From assembly GCF_014805625.2 (NCBI RefSeq), contig NW_023998414.1:44419561-44483560 (forward strand): DNA of 64,000 nt, written 5' to 3'. The DNA comes from Glossina fuscipes. Taxonomy: Eukaryota; Arthropoda; Insecta; Diptera; Glossinidae. Every line of letters begins with the position of its first letter. Within the stretch, counting starts at the first letter, position 1. Below are positions 45,101 through 58,294 of the stretch, piece by piece. Under the pieces are notes generated by a model. That model worked only from the letters and a program-made list of their open reading frames with translations. It was not told where the DNA came from and did not search any database. Position numbers and translations under genes: made by a program.

Positions 45101-45780
45101 AAAAGTGTTGTCTTCATCCAACTTTTTATGTCTTTTTATGAATTTTCGCTTTGCAAACGGGAGTAACATACACATTTTACGTAAGTGGCGTCTGAAAAAC
45201 ACCCTAAGAAAGATTCTAGAACAATTGTTCTTTGATATTATCCGAATTTTCCCTTCACAACAGGGAGCAATATACAAATTTTATGTACGCCGCGCCTGTG
45301 TGTGGTTTGAATACAATACCCCAATAGATTGTTTCATTATTTTCTAAAAGAACATTTCTTACTTTTGAATCACTTTCATTACTTTTCAATCACTTTTTCA
45401 TAACGTTAGAACACTTCTCATTATTTCTCAAATACATAAAGCGTGCAAAATGAAAATGTAGAAAATAAATATGTAAATTTAAAGGTTTTATATTTAGATT
45501 TGTAATTCATATTGTGTTTTACTTTTTGTATATTGTTTCCGTTACTTTAAATTTGTTTCTATGAAATTTTTTTCTTTCTTTTTCATTTAAATAAAGTTAA
45601 AATTAATTAAGCAATAATTTGTTTAAGTAAATGTCCTCTATCGCGAAATCTCCAACAGATTTGATATTATATCTTCTCTCTAATCGCGTCTACTTTTCTC
45701 TTAACTTAACTGGTTTGTGGTGTATATAGCAATTGATAGATAGTACTAAATTGTTTTTGGTAATCGAGGCGTGTTTTCAT
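42150..45780. other. Non-coding DNA between Tc1 remnant and kdn
   Basis: No gene recognised. About 43905-44080 is one copy of a dispersed repeat whose second copy lies at 58295-58460; shared pieces include CTATTACCTAA[A/G]TTCAT, TAATCTTTTTCG and GGCCAGC/GGCAGC. A (TA)n run lies at 44700-44720. The 3' UTR of kdn occupies the right end. Confidence 0.5.
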
Positions 45781-45791
45781 ATAAAGCGCGT

Positions 45792-48700
45792 TTACTTTTG
45801 AACCATTTTCATAAGTAAGTCTGTTGATAACGATTTTGGACGCTCGATGGGTAGACCCAAAGCACGATCCCAAACAAGCGAAGCCAATACGCCGAGAGCG
45901 CGCGATACACCGAACAACACCGTATAGTAGTTCATCTCCTTCATGCCATAATATTGCAATAAAACACCGGAGTGAGCATCCACATTAGGCCAGGGGTTCT
46001 TAACTTTTCCAGTTTCCTGAAGAATGGGTGGAACAACTTTATAGATTTTGGATACCAACTGGAAAAGTTCATCATTAGGTAAATGTTTGAGAGCGAATTC
46101 ACGTTGACAGGTGTAGCGAGGATCGGTCTTGCGCAATACAGCATGACCATAACCAGGCACTACTTGACCGGATTTCAGTGTTTTCCAGATATATTCCTTC
46201 AGTTGCTCTTCGCTTGGGTTGCTACCAGCTTCTTTTTGCAACTTACGTAACCAGACCAGCACTTCCTGATTGGCCAACCCATGTAAAGGTCCGGCCAAAC
46301 CGTTCATACCAGCGGCAAATGATAAATAGGGATCGCTTAAAGCAGAACCCACCAAATGTACCGTGTGAGCTGACACATTGCCACCTTCATGATCACTGTG
46401 TATGGTCAAATATAGACGCATTAATTCTGTAAACTTGGGATCATCGTAACCCAACATCTTAACAAAATTAGCAGACCAATCTAAGCTCGAATCGATTGAC
46501 TTCGAACCTTTTCCATTACGATATGTGTTACAGTAGATGGTGGCAGCTACTACTGGCAGTTTGGCAATCAAATCCATGCTATCTTCATAGACATGTTCCC
46601 AATATTTTGATTTGTGAACACCCTAACAAGAAGAAAAAATCAACATTGAGATATATATAAATTTTAAGATAAATATCCTTTTTTCACTTACGTCTGAGTA
46701 GGCTTTGGCAAATTTGCTGTCATGATTCAGGGCAGTGATGGCAGCCGAAAATTGTGACATGGGATGCAAGCTAGTGGGAAAATTGTTCAACATGGTCACT
46801 ACATGTTGTGGCAAAGCAGCACGTGCAGCCCACTCGCGTGAAACTTGTTTTACTTGAGCTTTGCTGGGCACTTCACCAGTCAACAATAACCAGAATAGAC
46901 CTTCAGGCAGAGGCTCCTCACCGCCGTCAGCCGCCGGTAACACTTTTTGACATTCCGGTATGGATAGACCACGAAAACGAATGCCTTCCTCAGCATCTAA
47001 AACTGAAGTTTCCGTAACCAGAGCTTTAATACCACGCATACCGCCGTACATCTATAAAGAGAACGCAAAAAAGGTAATGTTACGTAATTAAAAGTACAAA
47101 AATGTAGTCAAAGGCATTGTATCTCACTCTTCTATATATTTGCACGTCAATACTGGGCAAACGCAAAAAGAGTTTGTCGAAATTTAGGAAGAAATTGTTT
47201 AGTCATGTAAAACTAGTTTCAAAAATCATAAAGTTTTAAGAAGCAGGTGAAGAAATTATTGGAATTTACTCATATTGAAAAGAGTGATTTACCAAATTTC
47301 AATAAGACTACTGCAGTTCCCAAAACTGCCTACTTTAAATCGTTTTTCGATTCTTGAAATTTCGAAGTACGAACGTCGTTTGCCTTATGCCTATGTATTT
47401 TATTTCGGAAACACGCTGATGAGAAGCAATCCTCTTATCAATAAGTTTGCGAGTGAAGGGAAAAAATGGTAATGAAGCCAATCTCTAAAAAGCAGATTCC
47501 TTCGGGATCTCATTACCTAAGGCCTTCTTTTTGATAATAAAACACCAGAAATTACACATTGTTTTGAGGCATACTTTTCATGTGAGCCAGCATTATCGAA
47601 GGTGTCCAAAATAACATATGAAGTAATTCAAACATAGCAAACTTAATTTACTTCTTATAACTACACTTTCTTCTTAATAATATGAACCAAATTCTGTACC
47701 GTTATTGTTTTTTGTTAATTTGCTGCTAAGGACAAATTTTCATAATAAAAATTAAAAAGAAAAACTTTTTCTGAAAAGCTTACTGTTTATGAGAAATTTT
47801 ATTTAAAGCGAAATACAGAAAAAATATAGAAAATAGACGCATGTGTTCTAAATTTGCTCTACTATATTTTTATGTGCAATTACCATCAGGAATAAATTTT
47901 CGTTATGAAACATTAACAATTAGGTCTTTTTGGCATATAATTTTGGTTTATATTTCATGATAATCCTGGTATGCGGTGGTATCCAAAAAATAAATTTACG
48001 TAGTCAAAATTCGAGAAGGTTAATTTCAATATCAATTTGCTATTATGACCCAATTTTCACCATGAAATATTGACCTTTTCTACGGTATAAAGATTCAGTT
48101 ATCGCAAGAACTGTTATATGAGAGGAGGTTCGAAAAATTAGCTAAGCCGAATCAAATTTTTCGTATCATTTTAGAATGCCGAAATACTAGCACACACTGA
48201 TTTTTGAAAGTTTCTTTTTTTTTTTTGCTTTTAACGACTTTTCAAAATAAGGCATTATATGGGGAGGGGAACGATCCAAATCATTTTCAATAAAGTTCGA
48301 TCTTGTGTTGTGAGGGCAAAAATTGCCCGTAACCCCTTGCTGGGGTAGCTCAGCGGCTTAAAAACTAGTTCTTCGTAACTGACTACTCTTTCTCTTTCCC
48401 CTAACTTCTCTTTGCTTAATCCTATAGCACCCTACTTAACTTCTAGCTTACTCTAGCACCTCCCCTCCAGAGACGGAGAAGCTGTGAGGCCAAAACGATG
48501 GACGACTTTGGTTCCTCACAGTCTCAAAGCACGTTAGTACATCAAATTTCATTAAAATATCTCAAAAATTGCATCCTGTAGGTTAGAGACAAAAATACAT
48601 GGGCAGACATCAGACGGGCAGACAGACAGACAGGGTTGGATCAATTCAGAAATTGGTTTTGAATCAATTAGATAATCAAAGGTGGGTTTATTTTAACCCT

Positions 48701-49638
48701 TTATGGGTGTTACATACGTCCGGACAAACTTAACATAGCCTATACTAAAAGTGGCGTAGGTCGTTAAAACGTTTAAAAATAAAATTCGACGTATTTTGAT
48801 AAAACTTTGTGCAGAACAACAATGTTATGTTAACTTAGCCAACAGTTACCTAAAAGCAATACAAAATATAATCAACCCCGCTTAACTATTTTTTCTTAAG
48901 GCCTTGCTGATCAATTAAGTAAGTAAATGATGATCTAACATAACTAGTTAAAATGTAATCCCAAGGTAAACTACATTGAAAAATAAAGATTTAAAAAGTT
49001 CGCGTACTAACAATATATAAGATAAGCCATGTTTTTTAGTTGCGGCCATCGGTTCAAACTAATAGCTTTTATCCAAATGAATGTGAAGAATTTTCGGCTT
49101 AAATAAATATCGAAAAACGAAAGATGAGGAAAGATTAATTTACTGTAAAAGAATCAATGAGCAGAACTTGCTGAAGTAAAACAAACATGGAAGCCAAGAA
49201 TGATGCTTAAGATATTCTATTGGGAACGAGGAGAGCAGTTTCTTCTTTATGGCTGATGTAATTAAGATGTGATTTCAGTTCGTAATAAAAATATATTTAA
49301 GGATTGTGTAGTTTCCTTAAGAGTACAAAAGTGCAAAGCGAAATTTACGTACCTAACCGCTAAGACAAACAACACATTTACGACAATACATTTAAAATGT
49401 GATATAATCGCTCACCCCAAGCAAGACGGCCAGCGTAGTCACTAGAAGATGGGGAAGATATATTTCAGTAAACGCTTACCATATCGATAGTGGTTTCACC
49501 CATTTTAAACGACCCATGTTGTTTACGGAAATTCTTTACTCTCTCCTGTTCAGCTGGAATCTTAGCAGCTAAAACGTCACGCAAACTGGAATCGGCTGAT
49601 ATAAAACGAACGTAAGAGGCCAACAAAGCGTTTATTTT
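45792..49638 (-). CDS. kdn: Mitochondrial citrate synthase (first exon not located)
   Basis: Condenses acetyl-CoA and oxaloacetate to citrate in the mitochondrial matrix. Minus-strand exons are 49638-49480 (53 codons), 47051-46692 (120 codons) and 46622-45792 (276 codons plus stop), all phase 0. Introns of 2428 bp (47052-49479) and 69 bp separate them. The 5'-most recognised exon begins [19 protein letters not shown], the end of the transit peptide, then [19 protein letters not shown]. The rest reads [39 protein letters not shown] and so on. Catalytic His (GPLHGLANQ), His ([13 protein letters not shown]) and Asp (NVDAHSG) are present, with FGVSRA. It ends [16 protein letters not shown]. The short initiator exon must lie upstream; a preceding AG at 49640-49639 and TTTCTTTTATACATGTTACAG support the acceptor. 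No frameshift is seen. The conserved sequence indicates the housekeeping gene. Confidence 0.95.
47052..49479 (-). other. Large kdn intron containing repeat sequence
   Basis: GT-AG intron of kdn. About 48530-48720 holds a dispersed-repeat end with CATCAAATTTCATTAAAATATC, GGGCAGACAGACAGACAGGG and AAAGGTGGGTTTATTTT. About 48338-48521 has a box A-like motif and a bulged hairpin. No coding sequence seen. Confidence 0.6.
48338..48521 (+). repeat. Possible SINE-like segment (box A motif and hairpin)
   Basis: TAGCTCAGCGG (about 48346-48356) fits the RNA polymerase III box A consensus. No convincing box B (GGTTCGANTCC) follows. At 48482-48521 CTGTGAGG-CCAAA pairs with TTTGG-CCTCACAG, with a two-base bulge. 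The segment is GC-richer than the intron around it. A decayed tRNA-derived SINE is one reading. Confidence 0.25.
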
Positions 49639-49649
49639 CTGTAACATGT

Positions 49650-52590
49650 ATAAAAGAAATTAAATATATTACATAATTAATAGACTGATATTACAACGCA
49701 AGTTGTTGTAGCATTATAGCATCACATAAATTTCTAAAATACAAGCACGTATAAATTTGAAAATTATTTTATTATAATTTTCTGTTGATAACGAATAACA
49801 TTTTTATTCTAGTAAATGTGAATGATACGAGTACTTATACACTTTTCAATAATATTCCACTGCATACTTGAACGGTACTTTCCCATGTGCGGCATCAATA
49901 TAATTTATTCAAGATTTAAATAATTATGAGCTTTGTTCTCGTTACACAAAAAACAGGTACTTTTTTCCTGTATACGATAACACTTTTAGCTTGCAAGATG
50001 CTTAGGAAAGAAAATCTGCTGATAATGACATACTGAAAAAATAAAAAAAAATAGATGCACGTACATATATATGTTTGTACGTATATAAAGACGATCTTTG
50101 CTCACTAAACTTCTCCACAAAGTTCAAGTTCATTTATTAAACAGTTCAGTTGTAGTTGCTTATGACTAAAAATAATTTTCGTAAAATTAATTTCTAAACT
50201 TAAACACGATTTTTCAACTATATCACTAGTATGGCGCTAGGAATACAAGTCTTCCCGAAACCTATTTTGATCACATTCATATTTAAACTAATTATATGAA
50301 AATGGTTTCATTTCTTAATGAATTAACTTTTATTTATTTACCTCTACTTTGGGATGTGTGTGTTCATTTATTAATTAATACTTTACTCTATACGCCTGCA
50401 AAAAGAATATTTGAAAAGAATAATTTGAAAACTTCGATTTTTCAAGGCAATTTGATTTTGAAATGTACAAACTCAGCACAAAATATATAATCTCATCGCG
50501 ATGTTAACGAAAATAACAATTTGTTGTTACTATATTAAGAGGGGTAGCCGTCGCAGCAAAAAAATTAAACTTTTGAAATTTTTTTGTTAGCAAAAAATGT
50601 TAAAACTAACCAATGTTATTGTTAAGATACTGAACAAATGTGAACGAAAGACATGGAAACTGCAGGCGATCTTCCATTCGTCATTTTGAAAAATCTTGCT
50701 TCTTGTTATTGATATGTTTCGTTATTGTAATAAGTTTGTATTATTTTTTTTTATTAGTCTACAATCTTGGCACCATCAAAATGCTTGCCATGTTCAAACA
50801 CTCTTACTTATCTTCTTTCCGCGGCGATTTTAAGCCCGAAAATGCCTGCTTTGTTGCATTTGCTAAAGATACTATTGCATATTTCACGAAAACAGTTAAG
50901 AAATGTATAATTCAAAAGCTGCATGTGTAATCGACACCAAAAACTGGACCCCGGAGTTTTAATTTCTTCGCAGACACACGGAAAAGTTTCGAACCACTTG
51001 CCGCCTCCCGTTTGCAAATTCTTTCAAAGTTTTTTAAAATTAACAGGTAAGACGTTGAGTTGTAACTGCGCAGCACAAATTCCGCAGACTGATTCGGACT
51101 GCTTCGGGCAAAAGTCAAAAATTTCAAAAAAAAAGAATAATGTTTAGCTAAAGAATTTTGTCCAAAATACTCTAAAAGATTCAAAGCATCTATCAAGCCA
51201 AAAAAAATTTTTTTTGAAAAACTTATAGTGCCATCCTTCTTGAGTAATTATATTAAATTTTAGATCGGCATTTAGTACGTGAGGTTTAATATAGAATTTC
51301 GGATGATCAAACAGATAAATAGCATTACATGGTTAAAATAAATCGGATTCTCATTTCAAACAAGAATACATTTTATGGAATCATTAAAAGTGGATCTGGA
51401 GGTCGAACATTTGTTTCAGCTATCCTTTAGACTTTGATATTTTATTATGCGATGTGCAGGATAACAATGCATTAAAGAGTCAATTACAACATTATCTCCT
51501 GCTCTGAAGCTATCTCTTCGCGTTGGGAAACAAGTAGAGAGCCAGATTAGTTTAAGAAATAGCATAAATATAAATGTTACAATTATTCTTTGCTTAATAC
51601 AAGCAATAGGTATGTATAATTCTCGTGTATGTAGTAAAAGTCGATCATATTTCATCGAATGTCGGAACGCCAGGAGATCTTTGAAGTGTAGTAGATATCT
51701 TATATGATCTCATATAAGCATTTTCGGATATTAAAAATTAAATAACCAAGTTATTATATATTATGTAAACAATGTTGTCCGGTTTCATCTTCAAGACCTG
51801 TGCACTGACGTTCGGCTCGAGCGTTTAGATGTTACATATCCAATTACCAGTTGAAAATGCGTCAATCCGAAAGTAATAAAAAATGACATCATTTACTTAC
51901 ATGAATAAGTGCATGTGTTTTTTATTGCCTTAGTTCTAGCAAAATATCGTTTACTTTTTTATTTTGTAATTTAAAAAATGCACGGTAACGTTTTGTTACG
52001 GTGGTTTCCTCGACTCTTTTGCCCTTTCTCCTTCTTTCTGTCTTGACAGCTTCATTGGCTATTTTGTTCATTATTCTTGGACCACTATTGGCACGTCTAA
52101 ACAGGTATTAAGCTTCTTATACGGATTCTTGGTTTCCCGACAGCCAACTTTATATCTATTCTAAGTGTCTTTTTTTACTTATTTTTGTTATTATTATTAT
52201 AACAACAATATTAAGCTTATATCAACTTTTAACTGTGTTGAGATAATTTAATTGTAAGTTTATTTGACGGAGTGGCTGCCTGATTTTCTTACATTGTGCC
52301 ATGTTTTCATAATAGAGCAAAATATATAAAAAAACGATATAACTTATTGTTTCTTACTCATACCGCGATGTTCGTACACTACAGCAGTAAGCAACTGAAC
52401 GATCTTTAAAGGCTTAATAGATTTTACGTTAATAAATTAAGTTTTCTTTGTAATTGATGAATTAAAATAAATATTTAAGACTTAATGCCGTGACGATAAT
52501 GATCACGATTTCACCGTCAGGCATCCGAAAACTTCTTAAATTGTATCTATCTAGCTATCACAAAAAGAATGAAAAGAAGTGGGAACAGCT
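49650..52590. other. Non-coding DNA upstream of kdn exon 2
   Basis: This should include the kdn first intron and perhaps its initiator exon, which I could not identify. A protein-like frame at 50912-51196 (minus) has no recognised family. Confidence 0.4.
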
Positions 52591-52602
52591 TTTTCTAAAA
52601 GA

Positions 52603-52765
52603 AAACTGTTCTCCGAATATTTGCGTAAAATTCAGAGTAAAAATAGCGATTCTAATATACAGAAATGCTCCCGATTCAGAAAAAAAAGTAAACTGTTCTC
52701 CGAATATTTGCGTAAAATTCAGAGTAAAAATAGCGATTCTAATATACAGAAATGCTCCCGATTCA
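52603..52765 (+). repeat. Perfect 76 bp direct duplication, period 87 bp
   Basis: The 76 bases starting AAACTGTTCTCCGAATATTT at 52603-52678 recur without a difference at 52690-52765. The copies are separated by 11 bases, mostly A. The period is exactly 29 codons, so a 101-codon open frame (52490-52795) carries the repeat in frame; nothing else suggests the frame is coding. Confidence 0.9.
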
Positions 52766-52799
52766 AAGCGTTTTGAATCTACGATCGCCTTATAAGTAG

Positions 52800-54130
52800 T
52801 GTTGTTCTTATTTCTACATCGTAACTACCAATTCAATTATGATGATAAAAAAAAATAATAATAATAATTTAGACAAGATTTGGTATTGTGAAAGCGAAAA
52901 TTTTGTAGGTATGAAATACGACTTTAGCTGAATATACTTACTCTCTGATATTTAATTATAGCAATTATTTAATAAACCGCTTAACCGAAGACGTGAGACG
53001 CTAAATGGAAATATAATTTTTGCTCCAAACACAAGTCTGATCTTTTTACCAGAGACAATTGAAATTTACGATTATTACTTAATTTGTTTATTTCTTTCTG
53101 TTTAAGTTGCCCACGCGGTTTTTAAGTCTTTATGCAATTTGTTTAGTAAAAGAGGAATCAGCTCAATCTTTCTGAATATATTATAGCTCAGTCAATTATT
53201 GTTACTTTTTTTGGCACTTCGATTCACTGCTAATGCAGCTTAAGCTTCAACCTTTGACCCTAACTCTTGCAAAAACGTCAAATCTTTTACAGATGTTACG
53301 TATTATTGATTACTTATGCATTATAAATGCATTAAATGCTATATTCCAAAAAGTTTCAGCTCCCGATTTAGTTTCTACGATACTGCCCATTAAACCGCAT
53401 TTTAATAGTTGTTTCTTCATTTAGTTCTCTTTTTCCCTTGGCCTCTGTTTATTGTCATTTGTTTATTTATTGTAATAAAACTACACAAAAATTTAAGAAA
53501 AGGAACGCTAGCAATGAAGTCCATTGACTCGCCTAATGTGACATTTATGTTTTATATATATACGTGTGAAAAATATAAATAAATTTTAAAAAATTATATA
53601 TGTTTTATATATATTATTGTATTTTACCTGTTTAAAAATGTATAGGTATCAGAATTAGCTTAAGTTCAAGATATTGAATTCATACAAGAAATTATATAAT
53701 TTAAGTATATTATTTCGTTTGGCGATTTAAGAAAAGATATAATCGTGACAGTCAGCATGATATACTCAATTTGTAATGTTTCATTTTTATTTTGAACAAG
53801 AGCTGAAGAAGAGGAAATATATATTATTAATTTTCTGTGCGGCGATATATAATAATGTCCATCCAGATTGATCTGGTCATAAATCCTTGAGCAGTTGTTG
53901 ATATAAGGTTTTAGTAGTTGGTTCTTGGAGAGAAAGAAACCGGTCAATTCTAATGGGCGAAGGGTAAAGTTTGTGTGATGGTAAACTCGNNNNNNNNNNT
54001 TCGAAGATATAGGCAATTGATCAATGACATAGGAACATGAATCCGTGAGCGTAGATGTACAAAACCTCGCTTAAACGAAAAAAATTTGATGATATTAAGC
54101 TTTTTCATTATTTCATCATGAAAGAAAAGA
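52800..54130. other. Non-coding DNA with assembly gap
   Basis: Ten N bases stand at 53990-53999. Minus-strand sequence on either side of the gap (54016-53700) may extend the RT fragment at 54140-54480, but shows no clear RT box. Nothing else recognised. Confidence 0.5.
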
Positions 54131-54139
54131 TAGTGGGTT

Positions 54140-54480
54140 TTGAAATTATACTATTACAACGCCTACCCTCTTCAATTCGTTAATTTTGTTGATGATAGTA
54201 TTGTCAAAGAAACAGGGCGGAAGGACACAACTGCGATTCCGGTATAAGTGATGTGACATACATTTATTCAGTGAAATCTTGGCTCCCGAAATATTGCCGT
54301 AATTCAACAAAATATCCAGGATATCTGTAAAAACTCCATGAACATAATTAATATCATTAGTCTTTGTGAAGATAAAAACATCCTCCGCGCATGAATGCAA
54401 TGGTTCACTTTGTTGTAATCAGATATTATTCGGTTAACCACGTCAAAGGCGATTGTGAATAGAATTACGGACAGGGAATG
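54140..54480 (-). mobile_element. Non-LTR reverse transcriptase fragment
   Basis: Minus-strand frames read LFTIAFDVVNRIISDYN (about 54465-54415), then, after a one-base shift at the catalytic box, HSCAEDVFIFTKTNDINY (ADDV box as AEDV). Next come DILDILLNYGNISGAKISLN and KINELKRVGVVI (to about 54150). This is the order from the 'QGD.LS..LF..A...V' box through the catalytic box and 'Y...SG.K.N..K' to 'LGV.I' in I/jockey-group RTs. The first catalytic Asp of the pair is Glu, and the frame is broken. Confidence 0.65.
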
Positions 54481-54489
54481 CCATTACTT

Positions 54490-57400
54490 AATAATTAAGT
54501 GTAGGATAATACGCGATTGATTTTGAAACAAAAATTTTCTCTTCAATAAGAAACTTTAAGTTTTTCGTATTGCTTGAAAGTTGGTACTATTCAAGAGTCA
54601 TGGGTCTATCAACAGTGTTACCATATATGTACCAGGCCGCAGAGTTATTAAGTGACGTGTTATTTGCATATTCTAGTTTCATATGAAGGTGGTGGGTATA
54701 AAAAGTGCGGTCTCAGCCGCATATAAGTTTTTGCTTATTTTTTGTTAGGTCATCACCAATTGTCAATAATTAAATTTATTCATTAATGCGAAATGAATTG
54801 AGTTGCGGAACATCGAGGATTCTTCTTAAGAAGACTAAGCTTTTCATAATAGCACAGAAGAGGATTGTAATAGTTGTGTTCCCCATGAAAATTCACGCTT
54901 AAAGTGTTTAATTTACTAGGAAGTCCAAAAATGTTGAGTTTAACAGTAAAGATCGCGCTGGTTAAATCCAGACATCGATTTATATGTATATAAATGTAAG
55001 GAATGAAATTTTGTTAGGTAATAACATGACAGCCGATTTGTTGCGAACTGCGAAAAAAATTGAAGTTTTATTTGGAAACCCCGACAACACTCATTTTTTT
55101 TTTTTGCTTTATTACTTTGAATAGAGATTAGAACGTATATCTACATTTCATAGGTTTCTATTCATCGTGAGTTTAAAATTCGCAACGCTTTCGATATATT
55201 GTATGCCTAAACACGCTATACATTTATAGGCTTCCTATATACTGTATGTTCCAATTACTCTTACATAGAAGGTTTTGTTTAGAAGGCTACTATTTTTGCA
55301 CTTTTTGTAAATAGTAAAAGGTGGCAAGCTAATTGATCGTTTTTGTTTCCTCGTAATTTTCATTGATTTTCATAAAAACATTTTAAGTCAATAGTTTGTT
55401 TTTTATTATTGCGTAAATATAGAACATATATGAACAAACAACAACAACGAGAATTTTCTAAGTTTTGTTCGCGTCTATTTGTTGTCATTGTTTTTATTTT
55501 CCCTTTTATTTTCTCTATATAATTATATGAAACAAATGCCGTGCCCAAGTAGATATAAACACAAAATTGTATTTATTCGTTACGTAAGTCCCAATAATAT
55601 ATAAACACATGACGTATTTTGTTATAGATATGGCGAAGTTCGTGCATATGATGCAAGAGAATAGAAAAAATGAATTTTTAAAATGAAACTAAATTTCAAA
55701 AATGAGAAAAAAAAAAGTTCTTTAACCAATGTAAACGTTTATGTAATCATTTTAGGTTTTCTAAGTAAAAAATCATTTATAACAACAATTGATAAAGAAA
55801 CAACTCTAAAGTATATATATTGAAAAGCGCACACAATACGTAAAAACCAGAGCATATATGTTTGGCGCTTTATCAGTTATACATGAGATAATAAGCTTAT
55901 TAGAGATTTTTAAGTGATTAAAAGTAAAAAGCTTTATATATAATATTAGAAAATACGGTCGTTTGGAGAATTTTATAATAGGTTAATGAAAAACCAAAAA
56001 GAAGAACAAAAAGAAAACGCTGTTCAATTTATCATCAAAGTCATACGACTTCGTGTTATGTGGATTTTAAACATATCAGCCAGAAAGTTTTCTGAACACT
56101 TAATATTCAAACCTTGAATATATAAATTAAATACATTATAATATTCATAAGCGCAACGACTTTTCTCAAAATAAACAAGTAAAAAAATTACTTTCGGTTT
56201 TGACTGAATTTCTTATACTCATCAGCGTTATGCTATTTTTGTACAACAATTTTGTGGAAACTTATACGATGCATCTGTTGCAGTTTGTGCACAACGAGCA
56301 AGCGACTTACCGCTTACATTTTTATTATATTCATCATCGCAAAATGAGGGGAATATTCATTTTGTCAAAACGTTTACCACGCCCAGAACATCAAAGATCC
56401 CCGAAACTCGATATATTCTTGATCAGCATTAAATTCTGAATCCATTTAAGCATGTCCATTTTTTCGTCTGTGTAGTATCTATTGTAAACATTCTTTTAAA
56501 TGTAAAAATGAAGCTACCGACTTCAAATTTGGCAAAAATATTGGAAGTTCTTACGCGCAAATAGAACAAAAAATTGAGTTTTGCTCATTACTCAAAAACT
56601 ATACCAAATAAGCGTACAAAAATTCGATCACATATTTTATGGGCGATGCTGTGGTGCCTGTACAAAAGTGAAAAAATTCACCATGCCTGCCCAATGTTGT
56701 AGTTTATCAAAAGTTTAATTTTGTTTTTATTACCATTAAAACGCGCATAAACAGTTTCAAAACTCCATAAGCTATATAAATTTTCTGCCAGTTTCATATT
56801 TGGAATGCGCCTAAGCATTTCCTTCCCTTCGTCTGTCTATCTGCCTGTCTGCCCAACTGTGTAGTACCTGTAGTAAACATTCTCCCATTAGCGAAAATGA
56901 AGATATCGTCTACAAGTTTGTAAAAAAGATTTTAAAGTGACTTAAATTTTTCAAGGACGCGCCTATAGCGCGTGAAATAAAAACAAATAAAAAAAATCAG
57001 CCGCGCCACTACATATTATGGAGCATAACAATTTAGTTCTTCCACTTGTTTTGTATTTTTTAGGATAACGGTGAAGGATATAAAGTGGACGGATTCGGTC
57101 ACGACCGAATATAATTTTCTTATTTCTTTAATTGTCAAATTTGTAAGCTGAGGTTTAGCCTCTTATATATTAGCTTTTTCAAAAATATCTAAAAAATATA
57201 TTTATTTTGATATTGATTGTCTATTGGATGACTTCATCTATCAATATTTTTCCTTTTATAAAAAGTGCAAATCGTATGAAGGATTTAAAATTTTTCTCAT
57301 GTCCTAATTGCGAATATCTTGGCTGGCGCTTTGTAAATAATATCGTTTCTGCCTGATGTAACAAATTAATGAATGGCACAAATAGAATTGATTATCCTGC

Positions 57401-58290
57401 ATGCCCTGGATCTCCAGTTAAGGCTTCAAAAATGTATCGGACTGATTTAATTGACTGAAATATGAAAACAAAAGAAATATCCCACTGAGTCAAAAGAGAA
57501 AAAGAGCTGTGTATCAATAATGATTCTATATTGATTTTTTCGTGAAAAAATTGAACTATGGGATCCATACTAGAAACAAGACTTTAACTAGGGACAGGAA
57601 AGTGACCTTCAAAGGTGTTTCCGAATTCTATACGTGTAAATGTCATACAGAACTTTTGCCTTCAATCGATGATTATCTAGAGGCTTATAGCCAATGTTAA
57701 CAGGAATTTTAAATCACCTCCGTCTTTTACTAAAGTGTGTCTATAATTGCAAGCGAAGTCCAAAATTGTGCTGGCATTGCACTTTACTCATTTTATTTTT
57801 ATACCCGTTAATTAATATAGAAAGTTTTATTTTCTTTCAGATTCATATGGAAATGTAAAAATATTTTCCAACGAAAATGGGCGAAATTACCGCCATGTAA
57901 ACATCACATCATTGCCAGACCCATTCATTTGTTTCTCTAAACTGAATTAGATCCAATTAGAAGTTAACAGAAAACTTGCGAAGCACTTCTATAGAAAATT
58001 TATGTAATTAAATCATTTGATCTTTCTGACTAGAACAGTTAAGCTTTATATTGCTCTTATATTTTGTTCTTCGTTTCTTGCTTCTTTTTTTAGGAAATAA
58101 GTATGAATAAAATGTTGTTTTTAACCTTAAATTTTAATAAACGAAAACGAAGTAGAATGAACTTATTTGCTAAAAAATAACAAATTGCAACGTAAACCGT
58201 CTTTTGAGTTTTTACGATCTTATTTAATTTCTTTTGAGATTAAGTTCATATCGCTGAATTATGATTTTTAGAATAATATAGGTTTTATTT
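54490..58290. other. Non-coding DNA with dispersed repeats
   Basis: About 56340-57110 is a dispersed repeat copy ending in the ATTCGGTCACGACCGAAT near-palindrome (57093-57110). Its left part matches 21300-21660. A second internal copy of the GTCTGTCT... CTGCCTGTCTGCC and GAAGATATCG stretch lies at 56760-56930. No gene recognised. Confidence 0.55.
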
Positions 58291-58294
58291 CCAA

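Noticed and set aside
48338..48420. Possible tRNA gene (TAGCTCAGCGG box A)
   Set aside because: No box B, no cloverleaf arms, no acceptor-stem pairing.
50912..51196. 94-codon minus-strand frame that might be an unidentified exon
   Set aside because: Mixed composition but no motif, no splice partner and no relation to kdn.
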